From positions 3,462 to 51,457 of the forward strand of contig JARFUG010000015.1 of the NCBI GenBank assembly GCA_029289095.1: 47,996 nucleotides of DNA, given 5' to 3'. The stretch comes from Desulfuromonadales bacterium (lineage in GTDB: Bacteria > Desulfobacterota > Desulfuromonadia > Desulfuromonadales > JACZKF01). Position numbers and translations under genes: made by a program. Of this stretch, positions 7,732 to 17,200 are shown piece after piece. Positions within the stretch are counted from its first letter, which is position 1, and every line of letters starts with the position of its first letter. The notes beneath the pieces are model-generated. The model worked only from the letters and a program-made list of their open reading frames with translations. It did not search any database and was not told the origin of the DNA.

Positions 7732-9609
7732 ATGCCCATCGTGAGCCTGCGCGAGGTCTCCCTCGCCTTCGGCGGCGCTCCCCTGCTCGAGCGCGTCAGC
7801 CTTCAGATCGAGCCGGGAGAGCGCATCTGCCTGCTGGGGCGAAACGGAGCCGGGAAATCGAGCCTGCTGCGTCTTCTGGCCGGCGAGATCCCTCCCGATT
7901 CCGGCGTGGTCGAGCGCCGGCAGGGGATGCGTGCGGCCATGCTGGTGCAGGACGTCCCCCGGGAGATGGACGGGAGCGTCTTCGAGGTCGTGGCCGGAGG
8001 GCTGGGCAGAGGCGGCGAGGGGCTCTGCCGCTATCACGAGCTGGGGCGGCGCATCGCCGAGAGCGGGGACGACTCGCTCCTGCCGCAGCTTCTGGAGGCC
8101 CAGCGCGCCCTGGAGGAGGGGGGGGGCTGGGCGCTGCAGCAGCGCGTCGAGCAGGCGATCTCGCGCCTCAAGCTCCCGGAGGACGCCCCCCTCTCGACCC
8201 TCTCCGGCGGGGTGAAGCGCCGCGTCCTTCTGGCCCGGGCGCTGGTGAGCGAGCCCGACATCCTTCTTCTCGACGAGCCGACCAACCACCTCGACATCGA
8301 GTCGATCGCCTGGCTGGAGGAGTTTCTCCTTCGCGAGCGCATCACCCTCGTCTTCGTCACTCACGACCGGGCCTTTCTGCGGGCGGTGGCCACCCGCATC
8401 GTCGAGATCGACCGCGGGCGCCTCTTCGACTTCGCCGTCGATTACGACACCTTTCTTGTTCGCAAGGAGGAGCTTCTGCACGCCGAAGCCCAGGAGTGGG
8501 CGCGCTTCGACAAGAAGCTCGCCGAGGAGGAGGTCTGGATCCGCCAGGGGATCAAGGCGCGGCGCACCCGCAACGAGGGGAGGGTGCGCGACTTGAAGGC
8601 GATGCGCGAGGAGCGCCGCCGCCGCCGCGAGCGCATCGGCAAGGCGAAGCTGCAGCTCGCCGAAGCCGAGCGCAGCGGCGCCCTCGTCGCCGAGGCGCAA
8701 GGGGTCACCTTCGGCTACGCAGATGCTCCTGTGGTGCGCGATTTCTCCGTCACCGTGTTGCGCGGCGACCGCATCGGGATCATCGGCCCCAACGGCGCGG
8801 GGAAGACGACGCTGCTCAAACTCCTCTTCGGCGAACTCGCCCCTCAGCAGGGGACGGTGCGCCTCGGCACCAATCTGCAGATCCTCTATTTCGATCAGCT
8901 CAGAGAGCAGCTCGACCCGGACAGGACGGTGCAGCAGAACCTCAGCGGCGATCAGGACACCGTCCTCGTCGGCGGGCGCCCCCGTCACGTCTACGGCTAC
9001 CTGCAGGACTTTCTCTTCACCCCCGACCGCGCCCGCACCCCGGTGCGCATCCTCTCGGGCGGCGAGCGCAGCCGCCTTTTGCTGGCGCGCCTGTTCACCC
9101 GCGAGGCGAACGTCCTCGTGCTCGACGAGCCGACCAACGACCTCGATCTGGAGACCCTTGAGCTTCTGGAGGAGCTTCTGGCCGACTTCGGCGGGACGGT
9201 CTTCGTCGTCAGCCACGACCGCGATTTTCTCAACCGCGTCGTGACGAGCACCCTCGTTTTCGAAGGGGAGGGGAGGGTGGAGGAGTACGTCGGCGGCTAT
9301 GACGACTGGCTGCGCCAGCGCCCCCAGCCGGTGACTGTTGAGGAGATCGCTAAACCGGCGAAAGAAAAGCCGCAGAAGGAACGCCCCCGCAAGATCACCT
9401 TCAAGGAGCGCCAGGAGCTCGCCGAACTCCCCCGGCGCATCGAGGCGCTGGAGGCCGAACAGGCCGGGCTCCACGAGACGATGGCCGACCCTGGCTTCTA
9501 CCGCGAAGCCGGAGAGAAGGTCGCGGTCGCGAAAGCGCGGCTGGAGACTCTGGAAGCCGAGCTGGAGACGGCCTACGCCCGCTGGGGGGAGCTGGAGGCG
9601 CTGGAATAG
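7732..9609 (+). CDS. uup: ABC-F family ATPase Uup
   Basis: This 625-residue soluble protein has two ABC nucleotide-binding domains in tandem. The first has Walker A GRNGAGKS at 36-43 and LSGG near 156. The second has GPNGAGKTT near 352-360 and LSGGERSR near 440. Both have DEPTNxLD Walker B boxes. A basic linker separates the domains (about 245-320), and a C-terminal coiled coil (about 560-625) rich in Glu and Arg identifies Uup rather than Etta or YbiT. ABC-F proteins bind the ribosomal E site or act on branched DNA and do not transport. GAAGGA precedes the ATG. The stop is followed after one base by a heptad repeat array. Confidence 0.93.
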   Translation: MPIVSLREVSLAFGGAPLLERVSLQIEPGERICLLGRNGAGKSSLLRLLAGEIPPDSGVVERRQGMRAAMLVQDVPREMDGSVFEVVAGGLGRGGEGLCRYHELGRRIAESGDDSLLPQLLEAQRALEEGGGWALQQRVEQAISRLKLPEDAPLSTLSGGVKRRVLLARALVSEPDILLLDEPTNHLDIESIAWLEEFLLRERITLVFVTHDRAFLRAVATRIVEIDRGRLFDFAVDYDTFLVRKEELLHAEAQEWARFDKKLAEEEVWIRQGIKARRTRNEGRVRDLKAMREERRRRRERIGKAKLQLAEAERSGALVAEAQGVTFGYADAPVVRDFSVTVLRGDRIGIIGPNGAGKTTLLKLLFGELAPQQGTVRLGTNLQILYFDQLREQLDPDRTVQQNLSGDQDTVLVGGRPRHVYGYLQDFLFTPDRARTPVRILSGGERSRLLLARLFTREANVLVLDEPTNDLDLETLELLEELLADFGGTVFVVSHDRDFLNRVVTSTLVFEGEGRVEEYVGGYDDWLRQRPQPVTVEEIAKPAKEKPQKERPRKITFKERQELAELPRRIEALEAEQAGLHETMADPGFYREAGEKVAVAKARLETLEAELETAYARWGELEALE

Positions 9610-9610
9610 G

Positions 9611-9645
9611 CAGGAGCCGGAAGCCAGAATCCAGGAGCCAGGAGA
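9611..9645. repeat. Heptad array (CAGGAGC type), five units
   Basis: Five consecutive 7-base units related to CAGGAGC begin one base after the uup stop codon. Two are exact; the others differ by one to three bases. The same unit recurs downstream of trmN6 and, in slightly shifted phase, of thiED. Confidence 0.85.
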
Positions 9646-9659
9646 GAGGCATTTCACAA

Positions 9660-9704
9660 GTCGCATACGTCTCATAGGACCCAATGGGACGAATGCGACC
9701 TATG
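9660..9704. repeat. Array of 9-base units, direct then inverted
   Basis: Five 9-base units ending in CATA, AATG or TATG follow the heptad array. The pattern GTCGCATAC is met by a complementary-type GCGAC toward the far end, so the block is partly self-complementary. It lies between uup and serB. Confidence 0.7.
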
Positions 9705-9750
9705 AAAACGACTGATCCAATTTCAACTGAAATCCAGGAAGGGACCACCC

Positions 9751-10947
9751 ATGGACAACCGCATGGTTCTCGTCACCATGACCGGGCCTGACCGCCCAGG
9801 GATCATCGCCGCGGTGACGGGGCAGATCGCCGAGGCGGGGGCGCGCATCCGCGACATCGAGCAGACCGTCACCCACACCCTCCTCTCTCTTTCGGTTCTG
9901 ATCGATTTCACCACCGGCGAGAGCGACCAGAAACCCCTCGTCAAGGATCTGCTCTTTCTCGCCAAGGAGCTGGGGCTCGATCTCGACTTCCAGGTCCTCA
10001 CCGAGGCCGAGTACCGCCGCAAAACGACCCGCCACGCCCATGTCGTCACCATCATGGGGGGGGAGGTGAACGCCTCCGCCCTGGCGAAGGTGTCGGGAAT
10101 CCTGGCGCGCAACGAGGTGAACATCGAGCGCATCTCCAAGCTCACCCAGGGGCAGCTTCGCTGCGTCGAGCTTCTCGTGACCGTCCCCCCCGAGCTCGAC
10201 GTCAAGGCGATGACCCGCACCCTTCTCGGCGAGGGGAGCGCTCTCGGGGTCGACATCGCGGTGCAGAAGGAGGGGCTCTACCGCCGGGCCAAGCGCCTCA
10301 TCGTCATGGACATGGACTCGACCCTCATCCAGATCGAGGTCATCGACGAACTGGCGCGTCTTGCCGGCGTCGGCGCCGAGGTCGAGGGGATCACGGAGAG
10401 GGCGATGAACGGCGAGCTCGACTTTGCAGGCGCCCTGCGCGCGCGGGTCGCCCTTCTGAAGGGGCTGCCGGCGGACGCTCTGGAGGAGGTCTACCGCAAC
10501 ATCCCCTTCACCCCGGGGGCCAAGACGATGGTGCGGGTCCTAAAGCGCCTCGGTTTTCGCACCGCCGTTATCTCGGGGGGCTTCACCTTCTTCACCGACC
10601 GCCTCAAGGCCGAGCTCGGCCTCGACTACGCCTTCGCCAACGCCCTTGAGATCGAGGGGGGGCGCGTCAGCGGCGAAGTGAGCGGCCCCATCGTCGACGG
10701 CGCCCGCAAGGCCGAGCTTCTGGAGGAGATCGCGACCCGCGAGGGGATCACTCTCGACCAGGTCATCGCCATCGGCGACGGCGCCAACGACCTGCCGATG
10801 CTCGGCAAGGCGGGCCTCGGGATCGCTTTCAACGCCAAGGCGCGGGTGAGGGAACAGGCCGACACCCACATCAACCAGCAGAGCCTCGACTCGATCCTCT
10901 ACCTGCTCGGCCTCTCCGAGCGCGACATGGCGGAGATCGGCGGGTGA
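9751..10947 (+). CDS. serB: Phosphoserine phosphatase SerB with N-terminal ACT domains
   Basis: SerB removes phosphate from L-phosphoserine in the last step of serine synthesis. The 398 residues begin with two ACT-type regulatory domains (about 4-85 and 95-172), the first carrying the TGPDRPGI motif. The HAD-type phosphatase domain has the nucleophile in DMDST (187-191), the SGGF loop in the middle and GDGANDLPM near 344-352. The ACT domains suggest serine or amino-acid feedback; this is inferred. The gene overlaps sfsA by four bases (GTGA), so the pair is translationally coupled. A good GGAAGGGA-type ribosome site precedes the ATG. Confidence 0.96.
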   Translation: MDNRMVLVTMTGPDRPGIIAAVTGQIAEAGARIRDIEQTVTHTLLSLSVLIDFTTGESDQKPLVKDLLFLAKELGLDLDFQVLTEAEYRRKTTRHAHVVTIMGGEVNASALAKVSGILARNEVNIERISKLTQGQLRCVELLVTVPPELDVKAMTRTLLGEGSALGVDIAVQKEGLYRRAKRLIVMDMDSTLIQIEVIDELARLAGVGAEVEGITERAMNGELDFAGALRARVALLKGLPADALEEVYRNIPFTPGAKTMVRVLKRLGFRTAVISGGFTFFTDRLKAELGLDYAFANALEIEGGRVSGEVSGPIVDGARKAELLEEIATREGITLDQVIAIGDGANDLPMLGKAGLGIAFNAKARVREQADTHINQQSLDSILYLLGLSERDMAEIGG

Positions 10948-11636
10948 GGCTTCCGTCCCCCCTCATCGAAGGGACGCTGGTGCGGCGCTACAAGCGCTTT
11001 CTGGCCGATGTCGAGCTCGCCGACGGCAGCGTCGTCACGGCCCATACCCCCAATACCGGGAGCATGATGCAGTGCGCCGTGCCGGGGCACGCGGTTCTCC
11101 TTTCCCGGGCCGACAACCCGGCGCGCAAGCTTCCCTTCACCCTCGAGCTCATCCGCGTCAACGGTCACTGGGTCGACACCCATACGCACCGCACCAACCG
11201 CGTCGTGGAAGAGGCGCTGTGCGAGGGGCGCATCGCGGGGTTCGAAGGCTACGACGTCGCTTCCGAAGTGCGCTTCGGCGAAAGTCGCCTCGACTTTATG
11301 CTGCGCCGAGGCGATGAGTGTGTTTTCATCGAGGTGAAGAACGTCACCCTGACCGACGGGGGAGAGGTCGCCTGTTTTCCCGACGCCGTCACAGAGCGCG
11401 GACGCAGGCACCTGAACGATCTTCTCGCCGCTGTCCATCAGGGACACCGCGCCGTTATTTTCTTTCTCGTCCAGCGAGGCGAAGCGAGGGCCTTTCGCCC
11501 CGCCGACCACATCGACCCCGCCTACGGCCGCACCCTGCGCGACGTCGTCGCCCGTGGGGTGGAGGTGCTGGCCTGCCGCAGCATCGTCACCCCCGAGGAG
11601 AACAGGGTAGGGGAGCGTCTCCCCCTCGTGCTCTGA
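10944..11636 (+). CDS. sfsA: SfsA family DNA-binding/nuclease-like protein
   Basis: The 230-residue protein matches SfsA along its whole length: an N-terminal OB-fold region containing HTPNTGSM, a central LDFML segment, and the EVKNVTL core of a PD-(D/E)xK nuclease-like fold (D then ExK, about residues 117-136). CFPDAVTERGRRHL follows. In E. coli the name comes from sugar fermentation stimulation, but the molecular role is unsettled. The GTG start overlaps the serB stop. Confidence 0.94.
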   Translation: MRLPSPLIEGTLVRRYKRFLADVELADGSVVTAHTPNTGSMMQCAVPGHAVLLSRADNPARKLPFTLELIRVNGHWVDTHTHRTNRVVEEALCEGRIAGFEGYDVASEVRFGESRLDFMLRRGDECVFIEVKNVTLTDGGEVACFPDAVTERGRRHLNDLLAAVHQGHRAVIFFLVQRGEARAFRPADHIDPAYGRTLRDVVARGVEVLACRSIVTPEENRVGERLPLVL

Positions 11637-11793
11637 AGGGGCGAGCGCCGGGCGGAAGCGGCGGAAAATGCCGTTTCATTTGTAAATCGCCCGGAAAAAT
11701 AGTAACTTGGTAGCATTGCGGAAATGCAGGTCCGGCCGGCTGGGTTGATTTCCGCGCGAACCGCATGGTGAGGATTCCGATGGAGATAGTGCG

Positions 11794-12336
11794 ATGCGCA
11801 TGAGAGCTCTGGCGCTGTTTCTTCTGATTCTGGGGGCGCTGGGAGCGCCGGGAGAGTTGAGGGGTGAACAGCTTCTTCAGGAAATGCCGGAAGGTTTCAG
11901 GCTCCATTCGGAACAACGCCGGGGAAATATTCTGACCATTGAAATGGTCCCCCAGGTCGAGATGGCGCAGAACTGGACCGAAATGCTGACGACGCAGGTC
12001 TTTTTCGGAGGGCTCAAGGTTTCGACCGAAGAGTTCTACGACCATTTCGCCGCATTGTGGGCTCTCAGTTGCGCCGGTTCGGAAGTGGCGCTGATCGAAT
12101 CCGGCATCCAGAACGGGTATTCCTTTGCGCTCGGGAAGCTGAGCTGCCCCACAAGCCCCGCCAGCGGAAAGCCGGAGCACACCTGGCTCAAGGCGATCGA
12201 GGGGAACGATAATTTCTACGCGGTGCAGAAGTCGTGGAGGAGGATCCCCCGGGACGAGGAGATCGCCCGGTGGCGCAGCTATCTGCAAGACGTTCAACTC
12301 TGCGACCCGAGCATCCCTGAGCGCCCGTGCCCCTGA
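11794..12336 (+). CDS. Secreted hypothetical protein, 180 aa
   Basis: The protein has a typical Sec signal peptide (basic MRMR, hydrophobic core to about residue 18, likely cleavage after about residue 24), so it is probably periplasmic. The mature part has three cysteines (in SCAGS, LSCPTS and LCDPS) and a final CP, which could form disulfides. I do not recognise a family with confidence. A GGAG site about 10 bases upstream supports the ATG at 11794. The stop lies just before the tmcAL start, so the two may be co-transcribed. The upstream 157-base gap shows no clear signal. Confidence 0.6.
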   Translation: MRMRALALFLLILGALGAPGELRGEQLLQEMPEGFRLHSEQRRGNILTIEMVPQVEMAQNWTEMLTTQVFFGGLKVSTEEFYDHFAALWALSCAGSEVALIESGIQNGYSFALGKLSCPTSPASGKPEHTWLKAIEGNDNFYAVQKSWRRIPRDEEIARWRSYLQDVQLCDPSIPERPCP

Positions 12337-12344
12337 ACGGGTCA

Positions 12345-13607
12345 ATGCGCATGGGCGCCGTCGGTCTGATCGCCGAATACAACCCCTTCCACAATGGACA
12401 TCTCCACCATCTGCGCGAGGCTTTGCGGCTCTCGGGAGCGCCTGTAACCGTAGCGGTCATGAGCGGCCATTTTCTGCAGCGGGGAGAGCCGGCGCTGGCC
12501 GACAAATGGGTGCGGACGCGGATGGCCCTTGCAGCAGGGGTTGACGTGGTCGTCGAGCTTCCCTTCCCCTGGGCGTGCAACAGCGCGCCCTTTTTCGCCA
12601 AAGGGGCTGTGCAAGTTCTGGATTCTCTGGGGGGGATCGATTCGCTCTGTTTCGGAAGCGAGGCCGGGGATGTCGAGGCGTTGAAGCACTGTGCAGAACT
12701 TCTCGACCAGGAGGGGGCGCTCCTCAATGAGGAGACCGCATCCGCCCTTCGCCGCGGGGTCAACTTCCCTGCCGCCCGCAGCCGTGCTATGGGGGCGCAT
12801 CCTCCGTCCAGGGGCGCGGCCGCCGTTCTTGCGAGCCCCAACAACATCCTCGGCGTCGCCTACCTGCGGGCGTTGCGCAGTGAAAGAAGTGCGATCCGGC
12901 CCCTGACGATTCCCCGCATCGGCGCCGGATACCACGAATCACAGCCCGTCGAAGGGATCGCCAGCGCGACAGGAATCCGACGGATGCTTCTGGATGGGGA
13001 AGACCCCTATCCCTACCTTCCGGACGAAGTCGCCGACATTCTGCGCGAGGCGGCCGATCGAGGATCCGTCGCCGATCCGGAGAGGATGCTTCCCCTTCTG
13101 CTTTCCAAAATCTTTGCCGGCAAGGGTTTGCGCAACATCCACCTGGTCGGGGACGGCATCGAGAATCGCCTGTTGCGGGCGGCCGACCAGGCAGGCTCCT
13201 GGCAGGATCTCGTCTCGACGATCAAGTCCCGCCATCACACCCGCACGCGGGTGCAGCGGCTCCTCATCTATCTTCTCAGCAACCTGACCGCTGATGAAAT
13301 GGCGGCTCACCTTCAGTGCGGTCCCCTTTATCTGCACCTGCTGGGGGTGGGGCCCCGTGGGCGCGATTTTCTTGCCGCCTGCCGAAAGTCGCTGCGTCTG
13401 CCCCTTGTCGCCAACTATTCGCGCATCCATTCCCTTCTGAAGCGCCGGTACGGTGCCGGCACTTCAACGCACGACCTCGCACTGCGTCAACTCGCCCTTG
13501 AACTGCGCGCCACGCGCAACTACACCCTGCTCATGCGTCGATGGCGCGGTGAAAACAGGAACCGGGATTTTTTCGAACCGCTGGAAAGCGAAAACCCGAA
13601 AGCGTAA
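12345..13607 (+). CDS. tmcAL: tRNA(Met) cytidine acetate ligase TmcAL
   Basis: TmcAL (formerly YlbM) uses ATP and acetate to acetylate the wobble cytidine of elongator tRNA(Met). Residues 5-22 read AVGLIAEYNPFHNGHLHH, with the nucleotidyltransferase HNGH at 16-19 that binds ATP. The MSGHFLQRGEPA and ELPFPWACNSAPFFAKGAV segments are also family-specific. The length of 420 residues is normal. The ATG at 12345 was chosen because family members start a few residues before AVGLI; GTG 12327 and ATG 12351 are alternatives, and none has a strong ribosome site. The start sits within ten bases of the preceding stop. Confidence 0.92.
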   Translation: MRMGAVGLIAEYNPFHNGHLHHLREALRLSGAPVTVAVMSGHFLQRGEPALADKWVRTRMALAAGVDVVVELPFPWACNSAPFFAKGAVQVLDSLGGIDSLCFGSEAGDVEALKHCAELLDQEGALLNEETASALRRGVNFPAARSRAMGAHPPSRGAAAVLASPNNILGVAYLRALRSERSAIRPLTIPRIGAGYHESQPVEGIASATGIRRMLLDGEDPYPYLPDEVADILREAADRGSVADPERMLPLLLSKIFAGKGLRNIHLVGDGIENRLLRAADQAGSWQDLVSTIKSRHHTRTRVQRLLIYLLSNLTADEMAAHLQCGPLYLHLLGVGPRGRDFLAACRKSLRLPLVANYSRIHSLLKRRYGAGTSTHDLALRQLALELRATRNYTLLMRRWRGENRNRDFFEPLESENPKA

Positions 13608-13644
13608 GGACGTATGATGTCGGAGTGGGGATCTGAAACGACCG

Positions 13645-14031
13645 TCAGATCGTCCAGACCTTCACCTCGGGCATGTTAAGATCGTCCAAAACGTGTTTGG
13701 CAGCGCTTTCACACTTCTTCGGCACCAGGATGCTGAATTCGGCCTGGTGCCCCTGGGCGAAGTCGTAGAAGGCTTCGAACTGTTCTTTCGTGTAAGGCAG
13801 GTCGATTGTTTCGTTCGTCTCTACTTCGAAGACGTACTGCTTGCCCTCTTTCCAGGCGATGACATCCGAGACGTATTTGTTACCGTTGCGGCCGATCATT
13901 TCGTCGGGATCATCGAAATGCCCGAGGTGGCTGCACTTTATATCGGAGTAACCCTGTTCGACCAGGTAGCGTACGAGAGAGGTGATCATGTAGTCGTGTT
14001 TGCTCTGCGACTCAGCGGTTCTTTTCCCCAT
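13645..14031 (-). CDS. Small PD-(D/E)xK nuclease-fold-like protein
   Basis: This 128-residue protein has a helix rich in basic residues at the N-terminus (KHDYMITSLVRYLVEQ). A D56-V-I-A-W strand, a turn, and the strand QYVFEVE (E69, E71) follow. That is the D...ExE arrangement of restriction-endonuclease-like folds. The usual lysine of ExK is replaced: the residues read E69-V-E71-T72. A later SILVPKK strand fits the fold. It may be an unusual or inactive nuclease. AAGGAGG seven bases before the ATG makes the start clear. It is alone on its strand; no methylase or helicase is nearby. The function is unknown. Confidence 0.6.
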   Translation of the reverse strand: MGKRTAESQSKHDYMITSLVRYLVEQGYSDIKCSHLGHFDDPDEMIGRNGNKYVSDVIAWKEGKQYVFEVETNETIDLPYTKEQFEAFYDFAQGHQAEFSILVPKKCESAAKHVLDDLNMPEVKVWTI

Positions 14032-14221
14032 GTATAGGCCTCCTTGGAGGGAATCGGTCGATATTTTTCGGCCGGAGACGGTCCGCTCTCTGCCGCTTTC
14101 GAAAAAGTCCGGACGCCGCCATCGTGTGGAGACTCACGCAGGTTAAATCCTACAAATTAGAAATGGAGAGTCAAGGCGAAACGGCTTTCTTTTTCAGTCG
14201 GCTTGAATAAATAACCTTTTG

Positions 14222-14248
14222 TTTATACAGAGAAAAATTTAGAGTCAA
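14222..14248 (-). promoter_or_regulatory. Candidate promoter upstream of the nuclease-like gene
   Basis: On the minus strand TTGACT and TATAAA are separated by only 15 bases. The region is AT-rich, unlike its surroundings. The short spacer and the distance of about 190 bases to the gene make this tentative. Confidence 0.3.
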
Positions 14249-14278
14249 GCTCATGGGGCTTCCTGGAATGAAACTTTT

Positions 14279-14482
14279 CTAATCGAGATTGGCAACTTCA
14301 TTTTTAAAATTGAACAATACTTTTGTTGCTAGATCCGCCTCATGGCCGATCCGGCTCGTCTTTCCGTAGGCCTTCTGCACGTCCACAGAAATCTTGAGTA
14401 GCTGTTCATAGAGCTCGGTGAGTTTCATGACGCAGCTTTCTCTTTCCTCCGTGCTGAATCCATGTGTTTGTATTTCGGCCAT
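14279..14482 (-). CDS. Small helical hypothetical protein, 67 aa
   Basis: I do not recognise this protein. It is 67 residues, soluble, and mostly two amphipathic helices around KLTELYEQLLKISVDVQKAY. It has one cysteine and no membrane segment. The ATG at 14482 is supported by a strong GGAGGAGG site about eight bases upstream on the minus strand; the in-frame start at 14536 lies upstream of that site and is less likely. GC is lower than the neighbours. It is divergent from clpS, so their promoters share the 14483-14634 gap. Confidence 0.6.
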   Translation of the reverse strand: MAEIQTHGFSTEERESCVMKLTELYEQLLKISVDVQKAYGKTSRIGHEADLATKVLFNFKNEVANLD

Positions 14483-14570
14483 GATCGCCGCCTCCTCCGG
14501 ATTGATTTTCCCTTGATTCTGACAGCGCTCCTTCAAATGTCAAAATGAAGGGCTTGCCGCAGGCGCGCCC

Positions 14571-14600
14571 TTGGAACTTTGGAAAAAGGTATGCTACGAT
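14571..14600 (+). promoter_or_regulatory. Candidate promoter for clpS-clpA-aat
   Basis: TTGGAA (14571-14576) and TACGAT (14595-14600) are separated by 18 bases, and the -10 is preceded by TG plus one base (extended -10). It lies 35 bases before the clpS GTG. Confidence 0.45.
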
Positions 14601-14634
14601 TGCGTAAAGAATTCAGCAGAGGGAGTGGTATCGC

Positions 14635-14952
14635 GTGAGCAAACTGCAATTGCCGGCCGGGGAGACGCGGGTTCGCGAGAGAAGCCGCAGCCAGACCGTC
14701 CAGCCGCCTTTGTTCAAAGTCCTGATGCACAATGACGATTACACCACCATGGAATTCGTCGTGCATATGCTGGAGAGGGTTTTTCACAAACCGAGCGTCG
14801 AGGCCAATCAGATCATGCTCAACATCCACTTCAAGGGGGTCGGCATGTGCGGCACTTATCCCTTTGAAATCGCGGAAACGAAAGTGAGCCGGGTGCATGC
14901 CCTGGCACGGGAATCGGGCTACCCCCTGAGGTGCAGCCTGGAAGAGGCCTGA
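14635..14952 (+). CDS. clpS: ClpS, N-degron adaptor for ClpAP
   Basis: ClpS delivers proteins with bulky hydrophobic N-termini (Leu, Phe, Tyr, Trp) to ClpA. The 105-residue protein has a flexible N-terminal extension (1-25) and then the conserved HNDDYTTMEFVVHML segment. N33, D34 and H65 (in NIHFKG) correspond to the residues that hold the N-terminal amino group in E. coli ClpS. The KVSRVHALAR helix is also conserved. The start is a GTG preceded by GAGGGAG. clpA begins ten bases after the stop and aat follows, so adaptor, unfoldase and transferase for one pathway are in one unit. Confidence 0.97.
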   Translation: MSKLQLPAGETRVRERSRSQTVQPPLFKVLMHNDDYTTMEFVVHMLERVFHKPSVEANQIMLNIHFKGVGMCGTYPFEIAETKVSRVHALARESGYPLRCSLEEA

Positions 14953-14962
14953 CGGGAAATAC

Positions 14963-17197
14963 ATGTTCAGTCAAGAAGTGCAGATCACATTCACTCTGGC
15001 GGTTCGCGAAGCGCAGCGGCGGCAGCACGAATATCTGACGACGGAACACGTCCTGTACGCGATTCTCTTTGAGGAGAGCGGGCAGGACATCATCCGCAAC
15101 TGTGGCGGAAACCTCGAGGGCCTTCGCGATCTTCTGGAGGAGTTCTTTCTCGCCCATCTCGATGTGCTTCCGGGGGAGGCCGACTCGGTCCCCGAGCAGA
15201 CCATCGGCTTGCAGCGGGTGCTGCAGCGCACCGTCCTTCACCAGCAGTCGGCGGGCAAGAAGGAGATCACCGTTGGCGACGTGCTGGCGGCGATTCTGGA
15301 GGAGAAGAACTCGCATGCCGCGCGACTGCTGGAGTCCCAGGGGATCAGTCGTCTCGACGTCCTGAACTACGTCTCGCACGGCGTCGCCAAGGTGCCGAGG
15401 GGGCACGGGGAGGACCCCCGCCCGGCCCCTCAGCAGGGGGAAGAAGCGGCGCCGGGAAAAGGGCGCGACCCTCTGTCCGCCTTCACGATCAATTTGCTGG
15501 AGCGCGCCCGCGCCGGTAAGATCGATCCGCTGATCGGCCGCAGTCGAGAGTTGGAACGCACCACGCAGGTGCTGTGCCGTCGCCGCAAGAACAACCCGAT
15601 CTTCGTGGGAGATCCCGGCGTCGGAAAGACCGCGCTGGCCGAAGGTCTGGCCCTGATGATTCACCGGGAGGAAGTTCCCGATCTGCTGCGTGATTTCGAG
15701 ATCTACTCTCTCGACATGGGGGCGCTGCTGGCGGGCACCAAGTTCCGGGGCGATTTCGAGGAGCGCCTGAAGGCGGTTCTCGGCGCCCTCGCGAAGAAGC
15801 CGAAGTCGATCCTTTTCATCGACGAGATCCACACCATCGTCGGAGCAGGCGCGACGAGCGGGGGCAGCCTCGATGCCTCCAACATCCTCAAGCCGGTCCT
15901 GGCCTCGGGGGAGATGCGCTGCATCGGCTCGACCACTTATGAGGAATACAAGAACCTCTTCGACAAGGACCGGGCGCTCTCACGCCGCTTCCAGAAGATC
16001 GACATCCTCGAGCCGAGCGTCGAGGAGACGGTGGAGATTCTCGCAGGACTCAAGTCGCAATATGAAAAGCATCACGGCGTGTCTTACAAGGAAGGAGCCC
16101 TGCGCGCAGCGGCCGAGCTCTCGGCCCGCCACATCAACTTCCGCCACCTGCCCGACAAGGCCATCGACGTCATCGACGAGGTGGGGGCGAATTTCCGCAT
16201 TCATCCGCGCGAATCGAACGAGGTGACGGTCGCGGACATCGAGGCGGTGGTCGCCGGGATGGCCAGGATTCCCGCGCGAAGCGTCTCGACATCGGATCGT
16301 CGGCGTCTCAAAACCCTCGATCGAGACCTGAAAAAGGTCGTCTTCGGTCAGGATGCCGCCATCGATGCCCTCAGCCGATCGATCCTGCGGGCCCGCGCGG
16401 GGCTGGGGCATCCTGAAAAACCGACAGGATCGTTCCTCTTCACCGGACCCACCGGAGTCGGAAAGACCGAGGTCGCCCGGCAACTGGCGATCCAGCTCGG
16501 GGTGGAGTTCCTGCGCTTCGATATGAGCGAGTACATGGAGAAACACTCGGTTTCGCGTCTCATCGGCGCACCTCCGGGCTATGTCGGTTTCGAGCAGGGA
16601 GGGCTTCTCACCGACGCAGTGGTGAAGAACCCCTATGCCGTCCTGCTCCTCGATGAGATCGAGAAAGCTCACCCCGATCTCTTCAACATCCTGCTGCAGG
16701 TGATGGATCACGGGACGCTCACCGACAACAATGGCAAGAAGGCCGACTTCCGCAATGTCGTACTGATCATGACGAGCAACGCCGGAGGGCGAGAGATGAG
16801 CGCCAATCCCATCGGCTTCGGAGGCGCCCCTTCGGGCAATCCGAAGCAGATCGTCGAGAAAGCCTTCTCCCCCGAGTTCCGCAACCGCCTCGACGCCATC
16901 ATTCCCTTCGGTCATCTCGACGAGAAGGCCCTGGGCAAAGTCGTCGACAAGTTCATGGGCGAACTGCAGGAAAGGGTGAAAGATAAAGGGATCGTCGTTT
17001 CCATCTCCCCCGCCGCCCGCATGCACCTGGCGCGCCGCGGCTACGATCCCGTCTACGGCGCCCGTCCGCTTGGGCGTCTTGTCCAGAGCGAGATTGGCGA
17101 CGTCATCGCCTCCGAGATCCTCTTTGGCCGTCTCAGCAAGGGAGGAACTGTGCGCATCGGGGCCAAGGGCGAGCAGCTTACCTTCAGATATTCGTAA
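14963..17197 (+). CDS. clpA: ClpA, ATP-dependent Clp protease unfoldase
   Basis: ClpA is the AAA+ ring that unfolds substrates and feeds them to ClpP. The 744 residues show an N-domain (about 1-145, binding ClpS), AAA-1 with Walker A GDPGVGKT near 217 and FIDEIHT, and AAA-2 with GPTGVGKT near 495 and LLDEIEKAH. The loop IGFGG near 617 is the ClpP-docking IGF/L-type motif, which separates it from ClpB; the ClpB middle coiled coil is absent. clpP is not in the window. The gene follows clpS by ten bases. Its stop codon is followed within a few bases by a repeat array that separates it from aat. Confidence 0.97.
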   Translation: MFSQEVQITFTLAVREAQRRQHEYLTTEHVLYAILFEESGQDIIRNCGGNLEGLRDLLEEFFLAHLDVLPGEADSVPEQTIGLQRVLQRTVLHQQSAGKKEITVGDVLAAILEEKNSHAARLLESQGISRLDVLNYVSHGVAKVPRGHGEDPRPAPQQGEEAAPGKGRDPLSAFTINLLERARAGKIDPLIGRSRELERTTQVLCRRRKNNPIFVGDPGVGKTALAEGLALMIHREEVPDLLRDFEIYSLDMGALLAGTKFRGDFEERLKAVLGALAKKPKSILFIDEIHTIVGAGATSGGSLDASNILKPVLASGEMRCIGSTTYEEYKNLFDKDRALSRRFQKIDILEPSVEETVEILAGLKSQYEKHHGVSYKEGALRAAAELSARHINFRHLPDKAIDVIDEVGANFRIHPRESNEVTVADIEAVVAGMARIPARSVSTSDRRRLKTLDRDLKKVVFGQDAAIDALSRSILRARAGLGHPEKPTGSFLFTGPTGVGKTEVARQLAIQLGVEFLRFDMSEYMEKHSVSRLIGAPPGYVGFEQGGLLTDAVVKNPYAVLLLDEIEKAHPDLFNILLQVMDHGTLTDNNGKKADFRNVVLIMTSNAGGREMSANPIGFGGAPSGNPKQIVEKAFSPEFRNRLDAIIPFGHLDEKALGKVVDKFMGELQERVKDKGIVVSISPAARMHLARRGYDPVYGARPLGRLVQSEIGDVIASEILFGRLSKGGTVRIGAKGEQLTFRYS

Positions 17198-17200
17198 AGG

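Noticed and set aside
7690-9684. A very long open frame on the minus strand opposite uup
   Set aside because: It mirrors the codon pattern of the GC-rich uup gene, has no recognisable domain and reads through a repeat array. Long antisense frames are common at this GC content.
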